In this document: positions 15,775 to 24,744 of the stretch, piece by piece
Layout of the letters: each line of letters starts with the position of its first letter
Position numbering within the stretch: position 1 is the first letter of the stretch
Source of the DNA: Bacillus mobilis
GTDB taxonomy: Bacteria > Bacillota > Bacilli > Bacillales > Bacillaceae_G
NCBI RefSeq assembly: GCF_001884045.1
Contig: NZ_MACF01000046.1
Coordinates: 62,001 to 126,000 of the forward strand
Direction of reading: 5' to 3'
Length of the DNA stretch: 64,000 nt
Position numbers and translations under genes: made by a program
Notes under the pieces: generated by a model
What the model was told of the DNA's origin: nothing
Seen by the model: only the letters and a program-made list of their open reading frames with translations
Database searches by the model: none

Positions 15775-16938
15775 CTATGCATTTACAGGTTCTTCTACAT
15801 AAGAAAGGGCATTTTCAAAATCGGATATTAAATCGTCAACATTTTCAAGGCCGACGGATAATCGAAGTAATGAATTAGAAATCCCTCTTTCATCACGAGC
15901 TTCTTGTGATAGTGCTGCATGTGACATTTTAGCTGGGTAGGAAAGAATCGATTCGACAGCTCCTAAACTAACGGCAAAGACAGGCAATTTTACTTTTGAT
16001 AAAAATTGGCGGAGTGCGTCTTCTGATTGTAAAGTGAAAGATAGGACAGCTCCGGCTGATGTAGCTTGAGATTGTTGAATATCAAATCCAAGATGTGTTT
16101 GTAAACCAGGATAATAGACATTTTGAACTTTAGCGTGCTCTTGTAAATAGTGTGCAATTTTATTGGCGTTAGCAGCCGAGTGCTCCAGACGTACATGTAA
16201 TGTTTTTAGGCCACGAAGCACGAGAGAACAATCTTGAGGACCTAAAATAGCGCCGAATGCATTTTGTAAAAATCCAAGTTTTTGGGCGAGTTCGGTATCT
16301 TTTACAACTGCTAATCCGGCAGTAACATCACTATGACCAGCAATGAATTTTGTGGCACTATGAAGAACGACGTCGGCACCAAGATCAAGTGGTTTCTGGA
16401 ATAGTGGTGTCAAAAATGTATTATCAACAAAAGTAAGGGCATTAATAGATTTTGCAAGTTTAGAAACAGCACGAATATCTGTCACTTTTAAAAGTGGATT
16501 AGAAGGTGTTTCCACATAAAAGAGTTTTGTATTTGGCTTAATGTTTTGCTTTATTTCTTCTAAATTGGTCATATCAACAAATGTATGTGAAACACCGTAA
16601 CGGGAGAGAACTTCAGTTATAATTCGATAAGTGCCTCCATATACGTCTTCTGAAATGAGTACGTGATCACCTTGTGAAAGAAGGAGGAATGCAGTAGAAA
16701 TCGCTGCAATTCCCGATGCGAAGGCAAATCCTTTTGTTCCGCCTTCCAATAAAGCAATGATATCTTCAAGAGCTTCACGTGTTGGATTACCAGATCGGCT
16801 ATAGTCATATTTCCCGAACGTATCTACATCAAATTGGTGAAATGTTGATGTGTTATAGATGGGAACGTTAACAGCTCCTGTTTGCGAGTCATGTTTATAT
16901 TGGTTGTGCAGTAAGAGTGTATCTATAGAATAACTCAT
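15775..16938 (-). CDS. metC: Cystathionine beta-lyase
   Basis: PLP enzyme of the Cys/Met gamma-family that cleaves cystathionine to homocysteine, pyruvate and ammonia. The 387-residue protein has the PLP lysine K197 in LHSATKFIAGHSD. It also has YSRSGNPTR near residue 46, ETPSNPLL near 143 and the C-terminal SLGAVESILSYPA. The start ATG overlaps the metI stop as ATGA (16935-16938), indicating translational coupling. The S-box upstream of metI should control both genes. Confidence 0.9.
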   Translation of the reverse strand: MSYSIDTLLLHNQYKHDSQTGAVNVPIYNTSTFHQFDVDTFGKYDYSRSGNPTREALEDIIALLEGGTKGFAFASGIAAISTAFLLLSQGDHVLISEDVYGGTYRIITEVLSRYGVSHTFVDMTNLEEIKQNIKPNTKLFYVETPSNPLLKVTDIRAVSKLAKSINALTFVDNTFLTPLFQKPLDLGADVVLHSATKFIAGHSDVTAGLAVVKDTELAQKLGFLQNAFGAILGPQDCSLVLRGLKTLHVRLEHSAANANKIAHYLQEHAKVQNVYYPGLQTHLGFDIQQSQATSAGAVLSFTLQSEDALRQFLSKVKLPVFAVSLGAVESILSYPAKMSHAALSQEARDERGISNSLLRLSVGLENVDDLISDFENALSYVEEPVNA

Positions 16939-18047
16939 ATTCTTACACCTTCTTTTACAAGTTTAATGGCTTGCTTTAAGTCTTGAATTAAATCGTTACT
17001 ATTTTCGATGCCAACAGAAAATCGAAGAAGACGATTGCATACACCGTTTGCTGTTCTGATTTCTTCAGGAATATCAGCGTGTGTTTGCGTTGCTGGATAT
17101 GTCATTAAACTTTCAACACCACCAAGACTCTCAGCGAATGTAATTAAGGATAAAGATTGTAAGAATGGATTAATCCATGTTTCATCTTTCAGGCGAAATG
17201 AAATCATGCCGCCTCTTCCAGGATAAAATACATCTGTCACCCCGTCTTCATCATTTAAATAAGCAACAACTGCTTTTGCATTTTCTTCATGTTGTCTCAT
17301 ACGAAGCGCTAACGTTTTCATACCACGAATTAATAGCCATGAGTCAAATGGGCTTAAGACCGCACCAGAGGCATTATGATAATGAGCGATTTCCTCACAA
17401 AGTTCCTTTCCTTTTGCAACGATAAGTCCGCTTAGTACATCGTTATGCCCACCTAAATATTTCGTTGCACTATGCAGTACAATGTCAGCACCTTCTGTTA
17501 ATGGCTGCTGTATATAAGGCGTGTAGAATGTGTTGTCTACAATAAGGAGTAGTCCGTGTCTTTTTGCTACAGTTGCGACAGCGGCAATATCAGTAACTTG
17601 CATTAATGGATTAGTCGGAGTTTCTATGAAAATAGCTTTCGTTTCAGTTGTGATGGCTTTCTCAATTTGTTTAATAGATTGTGTATTTACGTATCTACAT
17701 CGAACATTCCACTTCTTTTCGTGCTCAGAAAATAATCGATAAGTGCCCCCGTATAAATCTTCAGACACAATAAGTTCGTCTCCAGAACGGAATAGCGAAA
17801 GGACGAGAAGAACAGCCGCCATTCCGGAGCTACAGGCATAACCTTGTTCGCCGTACTCTAAGTCTGCGATTGCCTGTTCTAAAAGACCGCGAGTTGGATT
17901 TCCAGTTCGTGAATAGTCAAAACCAGTAGATTTACCAATTCCTTCGTGACGATAAGCAGTTGAGAAATAAACAGGCGGATTAACAGTTCCTGTTGTAGTT
18001 TCGCTCCGGTTTCCGATTTGTGCTAGTTTTGTTTCAATAGTTGACAT
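16935..18047 (-). CDS. metI: Cystathionine gamma-synthase / O-acetylhomoserine thiolyase
   Basis: PLP enzyme that joins an O-acyl-homoserine to cysteine (or sulfide), the step before MetC. The 370-residue protein starts at ATG 18047 after AAGGAGG. It has FDYSRTGNPTR near residue 43, ETPTNPLMQ near 142 and the PLP lysine K196 in LHSATKYLGGHND. A longer frame to 18119 runs into the bcr-like repeat and lacks an SD. The leader contains an S-box riboswitch, its terminator and the repeat. Confidence 0.9.
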   Translation of the reverse strand: MSTIETKLAQIGNRSETTTGTVNPPVYFSTAYRHEGIGKSTGFDYSRTGNPTRGLLEQAIADLEYGEQGYACSSGMAAVLLVLSLFRSGDELIVSEDLYGGTYRLFSEHEKKWNVRCRYVNTQSIKQIEKAITTETKAIFIETPTNPLMQVTDIAAVATVAKRHGLLLIVDNTFYTPYIQQPLTEGADIVLHSATKYLGGHNDVLSGLIVAKGKELCEEIAHYHNASGAVLSPFDSWLLIRGMKTLALRMRQHEENAKAVVAYLNDEDGVTDVFYPGRGGMISFRLKDETWINPFLQSLSLITFAESLGGVESLMTYPATQTHADIPEEIRTANGVCNRLLRFSVGIENSNDLIQDLKQAIKLVKEGVRI

Positions 18048-18087
18048 GTAAAAATTCCTCCTTTTTAAATTAACAATTAAGTGAATG

Positions 18088-18236
18088 TAAAGTGAAACTT
18101 TAATCAGTGAGGGATTCATCCCCCACTGATTATTAGTTGAACCAATCGGGCTTTAACGGGCAGTCGATTCCCACTTAACTTCTTTGCTCCAGCTGAATCT
18201 TGAGTTGGGAATCTTACTGCCCGTTAATGCGGGGTA
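18088..18236 (-). repeat. bcr-like dispersed repeat in the metI leader
   Basis: On the minus strand the element begins TTACCCCGCATTAACGGGCAG and continues through an ACTGCCCGTTAA block and AATAATCAGTGGGGG to CTGATTAAAGTTTCA. It contains several internal inverted repeats: TTAACGGGCAGT against ACTGCCCGTTAA, and CAGTGGGGGAT against ATCCCTCACTG. The same blocks recur in order at 7262-7436. It sits between the riboswitch terminator and the metI SD. Confidence 0.8.
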
Positions 18237-18237
18237 A

Positions 18238-18268
18238 AATAAAAAAAGCCTTCTAAGAAGAAGGCTTT
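18238..18268 (-). terminator. Riboswitch-controlled terminator upstream of metI
   Basis: On the minus strand AAAGCCTTCT-tctt-AGAAGGCTTT (plus coordinates 18245-18268) is followed by a T run (18238-18244). It is the expression platform of the adjacent SAM-I aptamer. Confidence 0.92.
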
Positions 18269-18287
18269 CGGTTTGAATAGAGTCTTC

Positions 18288-18397
18288 TTCTCATCTGTCA
18301 AATCTTTCACAATTTGCTGGAATTAGCACCTTATTAACAAATGTTAATGGTTGCTGAGGCGTCATAGGGCCAGTCCCTCTACCTCTCTAGATAAGAA
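18288..18397 (-). promoter_or_regulatory. SAM-I (S-box) riboswitch upstream of metI-metC
   Basis: The P1 arms are TTCTTATCT (18397-18389) and AGATGAGAA (18296-18288), with one G-U pair. Between them lie the conserved S-box blocks AGAGGTAGAGGGACTGGCCC, GCCTCAGCAACC and AAGGTGCTAATTCCAGCA. S-adenosylmethionine binding favours the downstream terminator, so the operon is on only when SAM is low. Confidence 0.95.
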
Positions 18398-18409
18398 TGT
18401 TCGTATGAA

Positions 18410-18438
18410 ATTTTATTATGTTTTTAACTTTACAACAA
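18410..18438 (-). promoter_or_regulatory. Putative sigma-A promoter of metI-metC
   Basis: On the minus strand TTGTTG (18438-18433) and TAAAAT (18415-18410) are separated by 17 bp. Initiation would fall a few bases before the riboswitch. Confidence 0.5.
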
Positions 18439-18494
18439 AAGATAATTGAATTGCAACTTTATTTTAAATAATTTTTATTTTTCCGCAAGTGTCA

Positions 18495-18523
18495 TTGACT
18501 TTTGTATTTGTGCATGCTAAATT
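18495..18523 (+). promoter_or_regulatory. Putative sigma-A promoter of yitJ-metH
   Basis: TTGACT (18495-18500) and TAAATT (18518-18523) are separated by 17 bp, with a TGC extension before the -10. The S-box begins about 70 bp downstream. Confidence 0.6.
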
Positions 18524-18600
18524 TATTAAAAAATTAACAAACATTGTTAAAAGGGGAACGCATTTCCTTTTAGCTACATAAATAAAATAATAAAGACAAA

Positions 18601-18710
18601 CTCTTATTGAGAGCGGTGGAGGGAAAGGCCCTGTGAAACCCGGCAACCTTCAAACGAAATGTTTGAAACGGTGCTAATACCTGCAAAACGAATGTTTTGC
18701 ATAATAAGAG
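18601..18710 (+). promoter_or_regulatory. SAM-I (S-box) riboswitch upstream of yitJ-metH
   Basis: P1 is CTCTTATT (18601-18608) with AATAAGAG (18703-18710). The core blocks GGTGGAGGGAAAGGCCC, CCCGGCAACC and CGGTGCTAATACCTGCA are all present. A second S-box lies on the opposite strand 200 bp away. Confidence 0.96.
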
Positions 18711-18725
18711 GAGGATTAATTATGT

Positions 18726-18755
18726 CCCCCTCTTCAAAGTGAAGAGGGGGTTTTT
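18726..18755 (+). terminator. Riboswitch-controlled terminator upstream of yitJ
   Basis: CCCCCTCTTC (18726-18735) and GAAGAGGGGG (18741-18750) are followed by TTTTT. This is the expression platform of the plus-strand S-box. Confidence 0.94.
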
Positions 18756-18780
18756 ATATTGATAGAAATGAGGGAGATTT

Positions 18781-20613
18781 GTGAAATTACTAGATTTATT
18801 ATCAAAAGGAATTGTAATAGGTGATGGCGCGGTTGGGACATTATTACATTCACATGGCTTGCAAAGTAGTTTTGAAGAATTGAATATATCTGATCCAGAT
18901 TTAATTATATCGATTCATAAGCAATATGTAGCTGCTGGGGCTGATGTAATTCAAACAAATACGTACGGAGCAAATGAAGCGAAATTACGTATGTATGGTT
19001 TAGAAAATCAAGTTACTGAAATTAATAGAGCGGCAGTAAAATTGGCGAAAGCATCTGTGACAGATCGAAATGCAATTTTAGGAACGATTGGCGGTATGAA
19101 ACATATCGGAGCTGTTACAACGACTGATATGGAAAGAGAATTTATGCTACTTGAGCAGGCAAGTGCATTACTAGAAGAACAGGTTGATGGACTGCTATTA
19201 GAGACTTTCTATGATGAGTTTGAATTACTTCATGCTGTTCAGGTGTTACGAAAGCAAACGAACATTCCAATTGTAGCTCAATTAGCGTTACATGAGGCAG
19301 GTACGACTCAAAATGGAAATGATGTAAATGAAATATTAAAACAGCTTTTAGATTACGGTGCAAATGTTGTTGGATTGAACTGCCAACTAGGACCACTTCA
19401 TATGACGGAAGCTTTTAAAATGATATCGATTCCGCAAAATGGATATTTGTCAGCATATCCGAATGCAGGTCTCCCAAATTATGTGGAGGGACGTTACGTA
19501 TATGAGGGAAGTCCAGCTTATTTCGAAGCGATGACGCCGAAGTTTATTGAGCAAGGTATTCGGTTATTAGGTGGTTGTTGTGGCACGACTCCAGAGCATA
19601 TTGAAAGTATGAAACGTGCAATTGCAAATGTTACGCCTGTAATAGAAAAGGATACGATTCAAAGACCGAAAGTAGTTCATACACACGAGAAACGTTCGAA
19701 AGCTCATGTCACATTAGCAGAGAAAGCAAAAAAACAAACGACAGTAGTAGTGGAATTAGATCCACCGAAAACGTTAGATACGCAGCGGTTTTTTGAAGGC
19801 GCAAGAGCATTGAAAAGAGCTGGAGCAGATGCTATTACTCTAGCAGATAATTCATTAGCATCGCCTCGCGTCTCGAATATGGCAATGGGAGCATTATTAA
19901 CGAAGCACGATATTCCGGTATTGACTCACTTAACGTGTAGAGACCATAACGTCATCGGACTACAATCTCATTTATTAGGCTTATCAGCGTTAGGCATGGA
20001 AGAAGTGCTAGCTTTAACTGGAGATCCGGCACGTGTTGGTGATTTTCCAGGTGCCACTTCTGTATATGATTTGTCCTCTATTGAGCTCATTAAAATGATC
20101 AAAGAAATGAACGATGGGCGCTCCATTTTAGGGAAATCAATAGGTCCAGCAACAAGATTTTCAGTGGGAGGTGCGTTTAATCCGCATGTAAGACATTTAA
20201 AGGCAGCGGTTAAGCGAATGGAACGGAAAATAGATGCTGGAGCGGAATATTTCTTAACGCAGCCGATTTACGATATCGCGTTAATTAAAGAAGTATATGA
20301 AGCGACAAAGCATTTGGAACAACCTATTTTTATTGGGATTATGCCACTAATAAGTAAACGGAATGCAGATTTTCTTCATTTTGAGGTGCCAGGCATTACA
20401 CTACCTGAAGAAATAAGGGAGAGAATGGATGGACATGAAACGAAAGAGGCAGCAATTGAGGAAGGAATTCGCATTTCACAAGAATTAATCGATGCGGCGA
20501 TGAAATATTTTAACGGCATTTATCTTATTACACCATTTCTAAAATATGAAATTACAGAACATCTTGTTAAATATGTGAGAGAAAAGCAAGAAGTGAAAGA
20601 AGGTATTAACTGA
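18781..20613 (+). CDS. yitJ: Bifunctional homocysteine S-methyltransferase / methylene-THF reductase
   Basis: A 610-residue fusion. Residues 1-290 are a zinc-dependent homocysteine methyltransferase barrel with ligands C201 (LNCQ), C266 and C267 (GGCCGTTPEH). Residues 320-610 are a MetF-like methylenetetrahydrofolate reductase with the FAD/folate-site motifs ELDPPKT, LTCRDHN, ALTGDP and AEYFLTQPIYD. It supplies 5-methyl-THF for MetH next door. GTG 18781 follows GAGGGAGA. The stop overlaps the metH start by one base. Confidence 0.92.
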   Translation: MKLLDLLSKGIVIGDGAVGTLLHSHGLQSSFEELNISDPDLIISIHKQYVAAGADVIQTNTYGANEAKLRMYGLENQVTEINRAAVKLAKASVTDRNAILGTIGGMKHIGAVTTTDMEREFMLLEQASALLEEQVDGLLLETFYDEFELLHAVQVLRKQTNIPIVAQLALHEAGTTQNGNDVNEILKQLLDYGANVVGLNCQLGPLHMTEAFKMISIPQNGYLSAYPNAGLPNYVEGRYVYEGSPAYFEAMTPKFIEQGIRLLGGCCGTTPEHIESMKRAIANVTPVIEKDTIQRPKVVHTHEKRSKAHVTLAEKAKKQTTVVVELDPPKTLDTQRFFEGARALKRAGADAITLADNSLASPRVSNMAMGALLTKHDIPVLTHLTCRDHNVIGLQSHLLGLSALGMEEVLALTGDPARVGDFPGATSVYDLSSIELIKMIKEMNDGRSILGKSIGPATRFSVGGAFNPHVRHLKAAVKRMERKIDAGAEYFLTQPIYDIALIKEVYEATKHLEQPIFIGIMPLISKRNADFLHFEVPGITLPEEIRERMDGHETKEAAIEEGIRISQELIDAAMKYFNGIYLITPFLKYEITEHLVKYVREKQEVKEGIN

Positions 20614-23600
20614 TGAAATGTATAGAAGAAAAATTACAAAATAACATCTTAATATTAGATGGGGCAATGGGAACAATGATTCAGCAAGAGGACTTAACTG
20701 CGGAAGATTTCGGAGGAGAAGAGTACGAAGGTTGTAATGAATATTTAGTAGAAACAAGGCCTGATGTCATTTTAAAGATTCATAAAGCTTATATTGAAGC
20801 TGGAGCGGATATTATTGAAACAAATACATTTGGGGCGACAAATATTGTATTAAGTGATTATGAGTTGTCGCATTTAGATGAGGAACTAAATGAGAAGGCT
20901 GCGCGTTTAGCGAAGCAAGCGGTCAACGAAAGTGGGAAGGAAGTATATGTTGCGGGAGCAATGGGACCGACAACGAAAGCGATTAGTGTTACTGGTGGTG
21001 TGACGTTTGAAGAATTAATTGAAGCCTATACAAGGCAGGCAAGAGGATTATTAAATGGCGACGTAGATGTATTACTCGTTGAGACGAGTCAAGATATGCG
21101 TAATGTGAAGGCTGCTTATATTGGAATTCAAGCTGCTTTTGACGAACTAAATAAAATTGTGCCTATCATGATTTCAGGAACGATTGAACCGATGGGAACG
21201 ACTCTGGCGGGGCAAACAATTGAGGCTTTTTACTTATCGGTAGAACATATGAAGCCATTGTCTGTTGGATTAAACTGTGCGACTGGTCCAGAGTTTATGA
21301 GAGATCATATTCGTTCCCTATCTGATTTGTCGGAGTGTTACATTTCTTGTTATCCAAATGCAGGTCTTCCTGATGAAGATGGACATTATCATGAATCTCC
21401 ATCTTCTCTCGCTGAAAAAGTGAAGCGATTTGCTGAAGAAGGATGGGTTAATATTATCGGTGGTTGTTGTGGCACAACACCAGAACATGTAAAAGCAATG
21501 AAATCTGCGTTAGCGTCTCTTAAGCCGCGTGAACAGCAAGAGAGAGCTGGACATGGGGTTAGTGGATTAGAGGCACTTCAATATGATGATTCTATGAGAC
21601 CGTTATTTGTTGGTGAAAGAACAAACGTTATTGGATCACGTAAATTTAAACGATTAGTAGCAGAAGGGAAATTTGAAGAGGCTGCTGAAGTCGCAAGAGC
21701 GCAAGTGAAGAAAAATGCTCATATTATTGATATTTGTATGGCAGATCCTGATCGCGATGAAATAGAAGATATGGAAAACTTCTTGGCAGAAGTTACGAAA
21801 GTGTTAAAAGTACCGATTATGATTGACTCAACAGATGAAAATGTGATGGAGCGAGCTCTTACTTATATTCAAGGAAAAGCTGTTATTAATTCAATTAATT
21901 TAGAAGATGGAGAAGAACGATTTAAAAAGGTGACGCCACTCCTTCGGAAATATGGTGCTGCTATTGTTGTAGGAACAATTGATGAAGATGGTATGGCGGT
22001 TAGTGCAGAACGAAAACTCGAAATTGCGAAAAGAAGTTATGAGTTATTGACGACGAAATATGGTATACGCCCGTCAGATATTATTTTTGATGCACTAGTA
22101 TTTCCTGTAGGTACAGGTGATGAAGAATATATTGGCTCGGCGGCAGCGACGATAGAAGGGATTCGTCTTATTAAAGAAGCGTTACCAGAGTGTTTAACGA
22201 TCTTAGGTGTAAGTAACATATCATTTGGTTTACCACCAGCTGGACGCGAAGTATTAAATTCCGTCTTTTTATATCATGCAACGAAAGCAGGATTAGATTA
22301 TGCGATTGTGAATACGGAAAAATTAGAGCGGTATGCGTCAATTCCTGAGGAAGAAAAACGTCTTGCAGATGCATTGCTTTTTGAAACGACGCAAGCGACG
22401 TTGGAAGAATTCACAAACTTCTATCGCGTGGCAAAAAAGAAAGATGTCGTTATCCAAGAAACATTAACTCTTGATGAAAGGCTAGCAAACTACATTGTAG
22501 AAGGTACGAAGCAAGGGTTACAAGAAGATTTAAGTCTTGCACTTACAGAAGGAAGAAAGCCTTTGGATATTATTAATGGTCCACTTATGACAGGAATGGA
22601 TGAGGTGGGACGATTATTTAATAATAATGAGCTTATCGTTGCTGAAGTATTGCAAAGTGCTGAAAGTATGAAAGCTGCCGTAAGCTATTTAGAGCCACAT
22701 ATGGAATCTAGCGATAGTGCGAAAAAAGGGAAAGTATTATTAGCAACTGTTAAAGGTGACGTACATGATATTGGGAAAAACCTCGTTGAAATTATTTTAT
22801 CGAATAACGGATATGAGATTATTAATTTAGGAATCAATGTTCGCTCAGATCGAATTGTACAAGAAGTACAAGAAAAGAAGCCTGACATTATTGGTCTTTC
22901 TGGTTTATTAGTAAAATCAGCGCAACAAATGGTAACGACTGCTGAAGATTTAAAAGCAGCAAATATTGATGTTCCAATCGTTGTAGGCGGGGCAGCGCTA
23001 ACGAGAAAGTTTACAGATAACCGAATTTCACCATCATATAAAGGACTTGTATGTTATGCGAGTGATGCGATGACTGGTCTTGATATTATTAATAAACTTC
23101 AAAAGGAAGAAGAGCGCGAGAAGATGAAACAAGATAAAAAAGAGCGTCATCTTCATATCGTAGAAAAAGAGGAGAAGAAAGTAGAGATTCCAGCAGTAAT
23201 TGAGCCATTAGCGAAGGCAGAGGTTATAGTGCCTGATTCAACAAAGCGAATTGTATTACGTGATATTCCAGCCCTTCATCTCGCTCCATTTTTAAATAGA
23301 CAGATGTTACTTGGACATCACCTTGGATTAAAAGGAAATGTGAAGAAGCTTCTGCGAGAGGGAGATAAAAGAGCACACGAATTAAATGATTTAATAGACG
23401 AATTATTGCAGGAAGGACAATCTTGGTTAAAACCGAAAGCAGTGTATCAATTTTTCCCAGCGCAAAGCGACGGACAAAATATTGTAATATATGATCCAGA
23501 AGATCATACGCGTGTTATAGAGCGTTTCACATTCCCTAGACAAGGCAAAGCACCATATCGTACTTTAGGCGATTATTTACGCCCAGTTGGAGATAAGATG

Positions 23601-24011
23601 GACTATGTTGCTTTCCTATCTGTTACGGTTGGGGAAGGTGTTCGGGACATTGCTGAAGAGTGGAAGGCGAAGGGTGATTATTTACGCAGCCATGCCATTC
23701 AATCGTTAGCACTTGAACTAGCAGAAGGACTTGCTGAAAAAACACATATGCTCATTCGTGATCGCTGGGGTATTCCAGATTCACCAGAACTGACGATGGA
23801 AGAACGTTTCCGTACGAAATATAGAGGGATACGCGTGTCCTTCGGTTATCCAGCATGTCCAGAACTTGCGGATCAAGAAAAGTTATTTCGCCTTATTCAT
23901 CCAGAAGAAATAGGTATTTCATTAACGGAAGGATTTATGATGGAGCCAGAAGCATCTGTGACGGCTATGGTATTTTCTCACCCTGAGGCAAGATATTTTA
24001 GTGTATTATAG
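20613..24011 (+). CDS. metH: Cobalamin-dependent methionine synthase
   Basis: Transfers the methyl group of 5-methyl-THF to homocysteine through methylcobalamin. The 1132-residue protein has all four modules. The homocysteine domain (1-310) has zinc ligands C222, C285 and C286. The pterin-binding domain (320-600) begins at FVGERTNVIGS. The B12 domain (640-870) carries D716-x-H718-x-x-G721, with H718 the cobalt ligand. The SAM-dependent activation domain (890-1132) contains RYRGIRVSFGYPACP-like sequence. It is translationally coupled to yitJ and under the same S-box. The length is slightly below that of E. coli MetH. Confidence 0.95.
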   Translation: MKCIEEKLQNNILILDGAMGTMIQQEDLTAEDFGGEEYEGCNEYLVETRPDVILKIHKAYIEAGADIIETNTFGATNIVLSDYELSHLDEELNEKAARLAKQAVNESGKEVYVAGAMGPTTKAISVTGGVTFEELIEAYTRQARGLLNGDVDVLLVETSQDMRNVKAAYIGIQAAFDELNKIVPIMISGTIEPMGTTLAGQTIEAFYLSVEHMKPLSVGLNCATGPEFMRDHIRSLSDLSECYISCYPNAGLPDEDGHYHESPSSLAEKVKRFAEEGWVNIIGGCCGTTPEHVKAMKSALASLKPREQQERAGHGVSGLEALQYDDSMRPLFVGERTNVIGSRKFKRLVAEGKFEEAAEVARAQVKKNAHIIDICMADPDRDEIEDMENFLAEVTKVLKVPIMIDSTDENVMERALTYIQGKAVINSINLEDGEERFKKVTPLLRKYGAAIVVGTIDEDGMAVSAERKLEIAKRSYELLTTKYGIRPSDIIFDALVFPVGTGDEEYIGSAAATIEGIRLIKEALPECLTILGVSNISFGLPPAGREVLNSVFLYHATKAGLDYAIVNTEKLERYASIPEEEKRLADALLFETTQATLEEFTNFYRVAKKKDVVIQETLTLDERLANYIVEGTKQGLQEDLSLALTEGRKPLDIINGPLMTGMDEVGRLFNNNELIVAEVLQSAESMKAAVSYLEPHMESSDSAKKGKVLLATVKGDVHDIGKNLVEIILSNNGYEIINLGINVRSDRIVQEVQEKKPDIIGLSGLLVKSAQQMVTTAEDLKAANIDVPIVVGGAALTRKFTDNRISPSYKGLVCYASDAMTGLDIINKLQKEEEREKMKQDKKERHLHIVEKEEKKVEIPAVIEPLAKAEVIVPDSTKRIVLRDIPALHLAPFLNRQMLLGHHLGLKGNVKKLLREGDKRAHELNDLIDELLQEGQSWLKPKAVYQFFPAQSDGQNIVIYDPEDHTRVIERFTFPRQGKAPYRTLGDYLRPVGDKMDYVAFLSVTVGEGVRDIAEEWKAKGDYLRSHAIQSLALELAEGLAEKTHMLIRDRWGIPDSPELTMEERFRTKYRGIRVSFGYPACPELADQEKLFRLIHPEEIGISLTEGFMMEPEASVTAMVFSHPEARYFSVL

Positions 24012-24029
24012 TGTAGAAGGGGGAGACGT

Positions 24030-24266
24030 ATGAAGAAAATAGTCTTTACAGGTGGCGGTTCGGCAGGGCATGTAACACCTAATTTAGCCATCATTCCACA
24101 TTTACAAGAACAGAATTGGGATATTTCTTATATCGGTTCTCATCAAGGAATTGAGAAAACGATTATAGAAAAGGAAGGCATTCCGTACTATAGTATTGCA
24201 AGCGGAAAGCTACGTCGTTATTTTGATTTAAAAAATATAAAAGATCCATTTCTTGTAATGAAGGGT
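24030..24266 (+). CDS. murG: murG exon 1: UDP-GlcNAc transferase MurG, N-terminal part
   Basis: First 79 codons of a MurG-type glycosyltransferase, which adds N-acetylglucosamine to lipid I to form lipid II. The glycine-rich loop [15 protein letters not shown] is intact. The frame reaches ...LVMKG and then meets an in-frame stop two codons on (GGT AAC TAA), inside the intron. GGGGGAG precedes the ATG at 24030. Joined to exon 2 it would give a normal 352-residue MurG. The gene is next to metH, not in a dcw cluster, so it is probably one of the extra murG copies of the B. cereus group. Confidence 0.88.
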
Positions 24267-24744
24267 AACTAACTGTTACGATTTATTTAACCAATTATAA
24301 CGAAAGTTAATTAAATATATCAGTAAGCCCTGCTAGTCAAGTGATTGGCTAGTAGTGAGGGTTAACTGCGGGCAATCCCTAAAGCTGATTGAACTACAAC
24401 GTGGCTAGAAATGGCGAGCGTGAATGTCGCGAAAGCAGAAAAAATCAATCAGATCGTGCAAGGTTAAATCCTAAACACTAGAACAATGGGTCTTCCGCCT
24501 CGAATCATCTAAGTCAAAATGGATAAGATGAACGTTCAACGACTATCTCGTATAACTGACGAGAGTACATCACAAGCCTATGGTGGTGGAAAAATCCTCT
24601 ATCTCTAAAGAGATAAACATATAGTCTGCGCTCATGTGAAAACATGAGAAGTTCATAAGAGAACTGGCTAAGGAATTGCGCCCTTAGTTGAACGAGATAA
24701 ACTTGATTGAATTGTATAGATTTAGTTAAGTTTATCGTATCGGT
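24267..24744 (+). ncRNA. Group I self-splicing intron without ORF, inserted in murG
   Basis: The 478-nt insertion has group I architecture. P1: exon AGGGU (24262-24266) pairs with GCCCU (24327-24331), placing the canonical U-G wobble at the 5' splice site. P2: GCTAGTC (24332-24338) with GATTGGC (24343-24349). A P4-type core reads ACTGCGGGCAATCCCTAAAG (24365-24384). P7: GACTAT (24541-24546) with ATAGTC (24621-24626). P7.1: CTCGT/ACGAG right after GACTAT. P8: TATCTC/GAGATA (24600-24615). P9: CTCATGT-gaaa-ACATGAG (24631-24648). The P7 extension suggests subgroup IA. No homing endonuclease or transposase is encoded. The exact 3' boundary is uncertain by one base. Confidence 0.9.
24696..24736 (+). 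repeat. Inverted repeat at the 3' end of the intron, transposon-end-like
   Basis: GATAAACTT (24696-24704) is inverted as AAGTTTATC (24728-24736), six bases before the 3' junction. A second hairpin, CTAAGG/CCTTAG (24668-24687), precedes it. Such a terminal hairpin is not part of the ribozyme core. It recalls the right end of an IStron (group I intron fused to an IS605/IS607-type element). Confidence 0.5.

Noticed and set aside
24267-24744. Group II intron or a simple stop/frameshift pseudogene in murG
   Set aside because: No domain V hairpin or reverse transcriptase is present. The conserved group I elements, including P7 and the guide helix, explain the sequence, and both exons are intact.
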